This document shows positions 62,584 through 64,000 of a DNA stretch of 64,000 bases, piece after piece. The DNA comes from JAEMQF01 sp963850525 (GTDB taxonomy: Bacteria > Pseudomonadota > Gammaproteobacteria > Burkholderiales > Burkholderiaceae_C). Within the stretch, counting starts at the first letter, position 1. Each line of letters opens with the position of its first letter. The notes under the pieces are model-generated. The model was not told the DNA's origin. It worked only from the letters and a program-made list of their open reading frames with translations, and made no database searches. The stretch is taken from NCBI GenBank assembly GCA_963850525.1, contig CAWKLQ010000008.1, positions 1,240,001 through 1,304,000 on the forward strand, in the 5' to 3' direction. The position numbers were made by a program, and so were the translations under genes.

Positions 62584-64000
62584 CTAGATCAGCGGTTGGT
62601 GCTTGTTCTCGTCGAGCGGCAACAAGTTGCGGTCTGTGCCTGCCGGCGCGGCCACCGCTGCGTGACTTGCTGGCGCGGGCACCGGCACCGTGCCGCCGGC
62701 CGGCGCCGCCGCGAGCAGCTCACCCGGAGGCGCAGCGAGCAGTTCGTCGAGCTTGGGCGGCGCCGCATGCGCCGGACTGTCCTTGGCGAACCACACGTCG
62801 GCCATGGCGTGCTGCACGCCGTCCGTCGTCGTGTAGCTCGACGTGAGGCCCAGCAGATTGCCGTTGTCCACCTGCGTGCCGGCCAAGCCCTTCAAGTCGA
62901 GCGACGCCACACCGAACTCGGCCAGGCTGTGCAGCTCGCCTGCGTCCGTCTTGCCGTCGACGTTCGCGTCGACCCAGAGTTGCAGCTTCTTGAAGTCGAC
63001 GTCGGCGCCGGAAAGCAGGCCATCGTGGTTGCTGTCCAGTTGCGCCATCGCGACGTAACCGTTGCCGGCGCGTGAGCCGTCGGCCAGGCGCGTGGCGGTG
63101 CCGAACAGCTCGCTGCCGTCGCTGATCTTGCCGTCGCTGTTGCGGTCCATCACGAGCAGGCCGTCGCTCGCCGACGCCCAGCCCACTTTGTGCGCATTGC
63201 CGGTGGCGTTCAGATCGAAATTCACGCCTTGCGCCGCCGCAGTGGTGCGCACGCCGTTGCCGTCCAGGTCGAGCATGATCGGCGAGACGGCGAAGATCGC
63301 GTCGATCTGCGGCGACGTCATCACGGAAATGTCCTCACCCTCGAACGCCGAGACCTGGGCCATCGACATCGCCGCAATGTCTTGCGTCTGCAGCGCGACG
63401 ATCTGGTCGGTCGTGAAGGCGACGATTTGATCGGTCGTCAGCGCCGCGGCGTGAGCCGTCGTCAACGCGATGATCTGCGTCGAGCTCAAGGCCTGGAATT
63501 GATCCGTCGTGATCGCGACGATCTGATCGGTCGTCATCGCCTGGAAGCTCGCCGTGCTGATGGCGCGCAGGTCGGTCGTCTCCAAGGTCGAGATCTGCGC
63601 CGTCGTCAGGTGCGAAATCTGCGCCGTGGTGAGGAACGAGAACTGCGACGCCGTCATCGCGTTCAAGTCGTCCGAGGCGAGCCCGGCGAGCTGCGACGTC
63701 GTCAAGTTGACGACCTGGCCCCCGAGTGCCGTGATCTGCGTCGTCGTCAACTCGGCGAGCTGCGCGTCGGTGAGGGCGCGCAGTGAACTCGACGTGAGGG
63801 CGCGCAGGTCGGCGGTTTCGATCAATGAAATCTGATCCGTCGTGAACGCGATCACCTGGGCTGTCGACAGCGCGCCGTAGTGCGCCGTGCTGAGCGCCGT
63901 CAGGTCGGCGCTTTCCAGGCTCGAGATTTGCGCCGTGGTGAACGCCGAGACTTGGGCCGTCGTGAGCGCTGCAAACTGCTGGGTCCCGAGCGCGTTCAGG
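62584..64000 (-). CDS. Second octapeptide-repeat protein with EF-hand-like domain, partial
   Basis: The frame is open to the window edge, giving 471 residues of the C-terminal part; the start is outside. Octads run to about 63285. They are followed by the same calcium domain as the neighbour: DLDGNGVRT, DRNSDGKISDGSELFG, DSNHDGLLSGADVD and DANVDGKTDAGEL. The tail is DRNLLPLDENKHQPLI. It is upstream of the first giant gene on the same strand, 78 bp away, so the two are probably cotranscribed. The paralogues differ in octad content but share the end almost exactly, suggesting a selected C-terminal function. Confidence 0.85.
   Translation of the reverse strand, partial: LNALGTQQFAALTTAQVSAFTTAQISSLESADLTALSTAHYGALSTAQVIAFTTDQISLIETADLRALTSSSLRALTDAQLAELTTTQITALGGQVVNLTTSQLAGLASDDLNAMTASQFSFLTTAQISHLTTAQISTLETTDLRAISTASFQAMTTDQIVAITTDQFQALSSTQIIALTTAHAAALTTDQIVAFTTDQIVALQTQDIAAMSMAQVSAFEGEDISVMTSPQIDAIFAVSPIMLDLDGNGVRTTAAAQGVNFDLNATGNAHKVGWASASDGLLVMDRNSDGKISDGSELFGTATRLADGSRAGNGYVAMAQLDSNHDGLLSGADVDFKKLQLWVDANVDGKTDAGELHSLAEFGVASLDLKGLAGTQVDNGNLLGLTSSYTTTDGVQHAMADVWFAKDSPAHAAPPKLDELLAAPPGELLAAAPAGGTVPVPAPASHAAVAAPAGTDRNLLPLDENKHQPLI
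63285..64000 (-). repeat. Octapeptide tandem array of the second giant protein, partial
   Basis: About 30 octads are visible, in the form LTTDQIVA or LTTAQISx. The DLR octads are 79 residues apart, that is ten octads with one residue lost. Confidence 0.8.

Overview
This window is GC-rich chromosomal DNA from a motile betaproteobacterium, most likely Burkholderiales. The evidence is the class of flagellar control (FlhDC, FliA, FlgM), the gene orders flgBCDEFGHIJKL and flhB-flhA-flhF-flhG-fliA, and the repeat families present. No rRNA or tRNA gene was seen.

Layout. (1) 1-13.2 kb: flgL (cut by the window edge) through flgB on the minus strand, with flgA-flgM-flgN diverging on the plus strand. 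A palindrome resembling an FlhDC box lies between flgB and flgA, and a near-consensus sigma-28 promoter precedes flgM. flgE and flgH each carry a one-base frameshift. (2) 13.2-20 kb: fliA, flhG (without a recognisable P-loop), flhF, flhA, flhB. (3) 20-27.7 kb: a kinase-like protein without an ATPase domain, diverging from an operon of a PstS-like binding protein, a hybrid histidine kinase and a REC-PAS-GGDEF-EAL protein. (4) 27.7-44.1 kb: cheR-cheD (seven indels) and cheB; an AbiE-like toxin-antitoxin pair; a solitary fliM; then mcp, cheW, cheA, cheY, cheZ, a second cheY, motB, motA, a PhnD-rhodanese fusion, flhC and flhD. Four more sigma-28-like promoters lie here, before cheR, cheY-cheA, cheY-cheZ and motA. 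(5) 44.4-59.1 kb: a glycosyltransferase/methyltransferase, a complete type I secretion system (LapB-type ABC exporter, HlyD-type adaptor, TolC-type channel), and a glycan block made of a GT41 O-GlcNAc-transferase-like protein, an AsnB fusion, a fucosyltransferase-methyltransferase fusion and an FkbM-like methyltransferase. (6) 59.1-64 kb: two tandem paralogues, the second running off the edge, built from about a hundred Ser/Thr-rich octapeptide repeats and ending in an EF-hand-like calcium domain with a shared C-terminal tail.

How the parts may work together. FlhDC would switch on basal-body genes; FliA, once released from FlgM, would switch on flgM, che and mot genes. Regions 5 and 6 look like one surface system: giant octad-repeat proteins as probable type I secretion substrates, with neighbouring enzymes that could decorate their Ser/Thr side chains or other surface glycans. 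This link is inferred from gene position and composition.

Three repeat families shape the window: about 17 copies of a dRS3-like palindrome (core ATCCCGGCG-N-CGCCGGGAT), several read in frame inside proteins and two sitting at gene fusions; three copies of an 84-86 bp inverted-repeat element, two of them flanking tolC; and a GC-rich hairpin found just after two stop codons.
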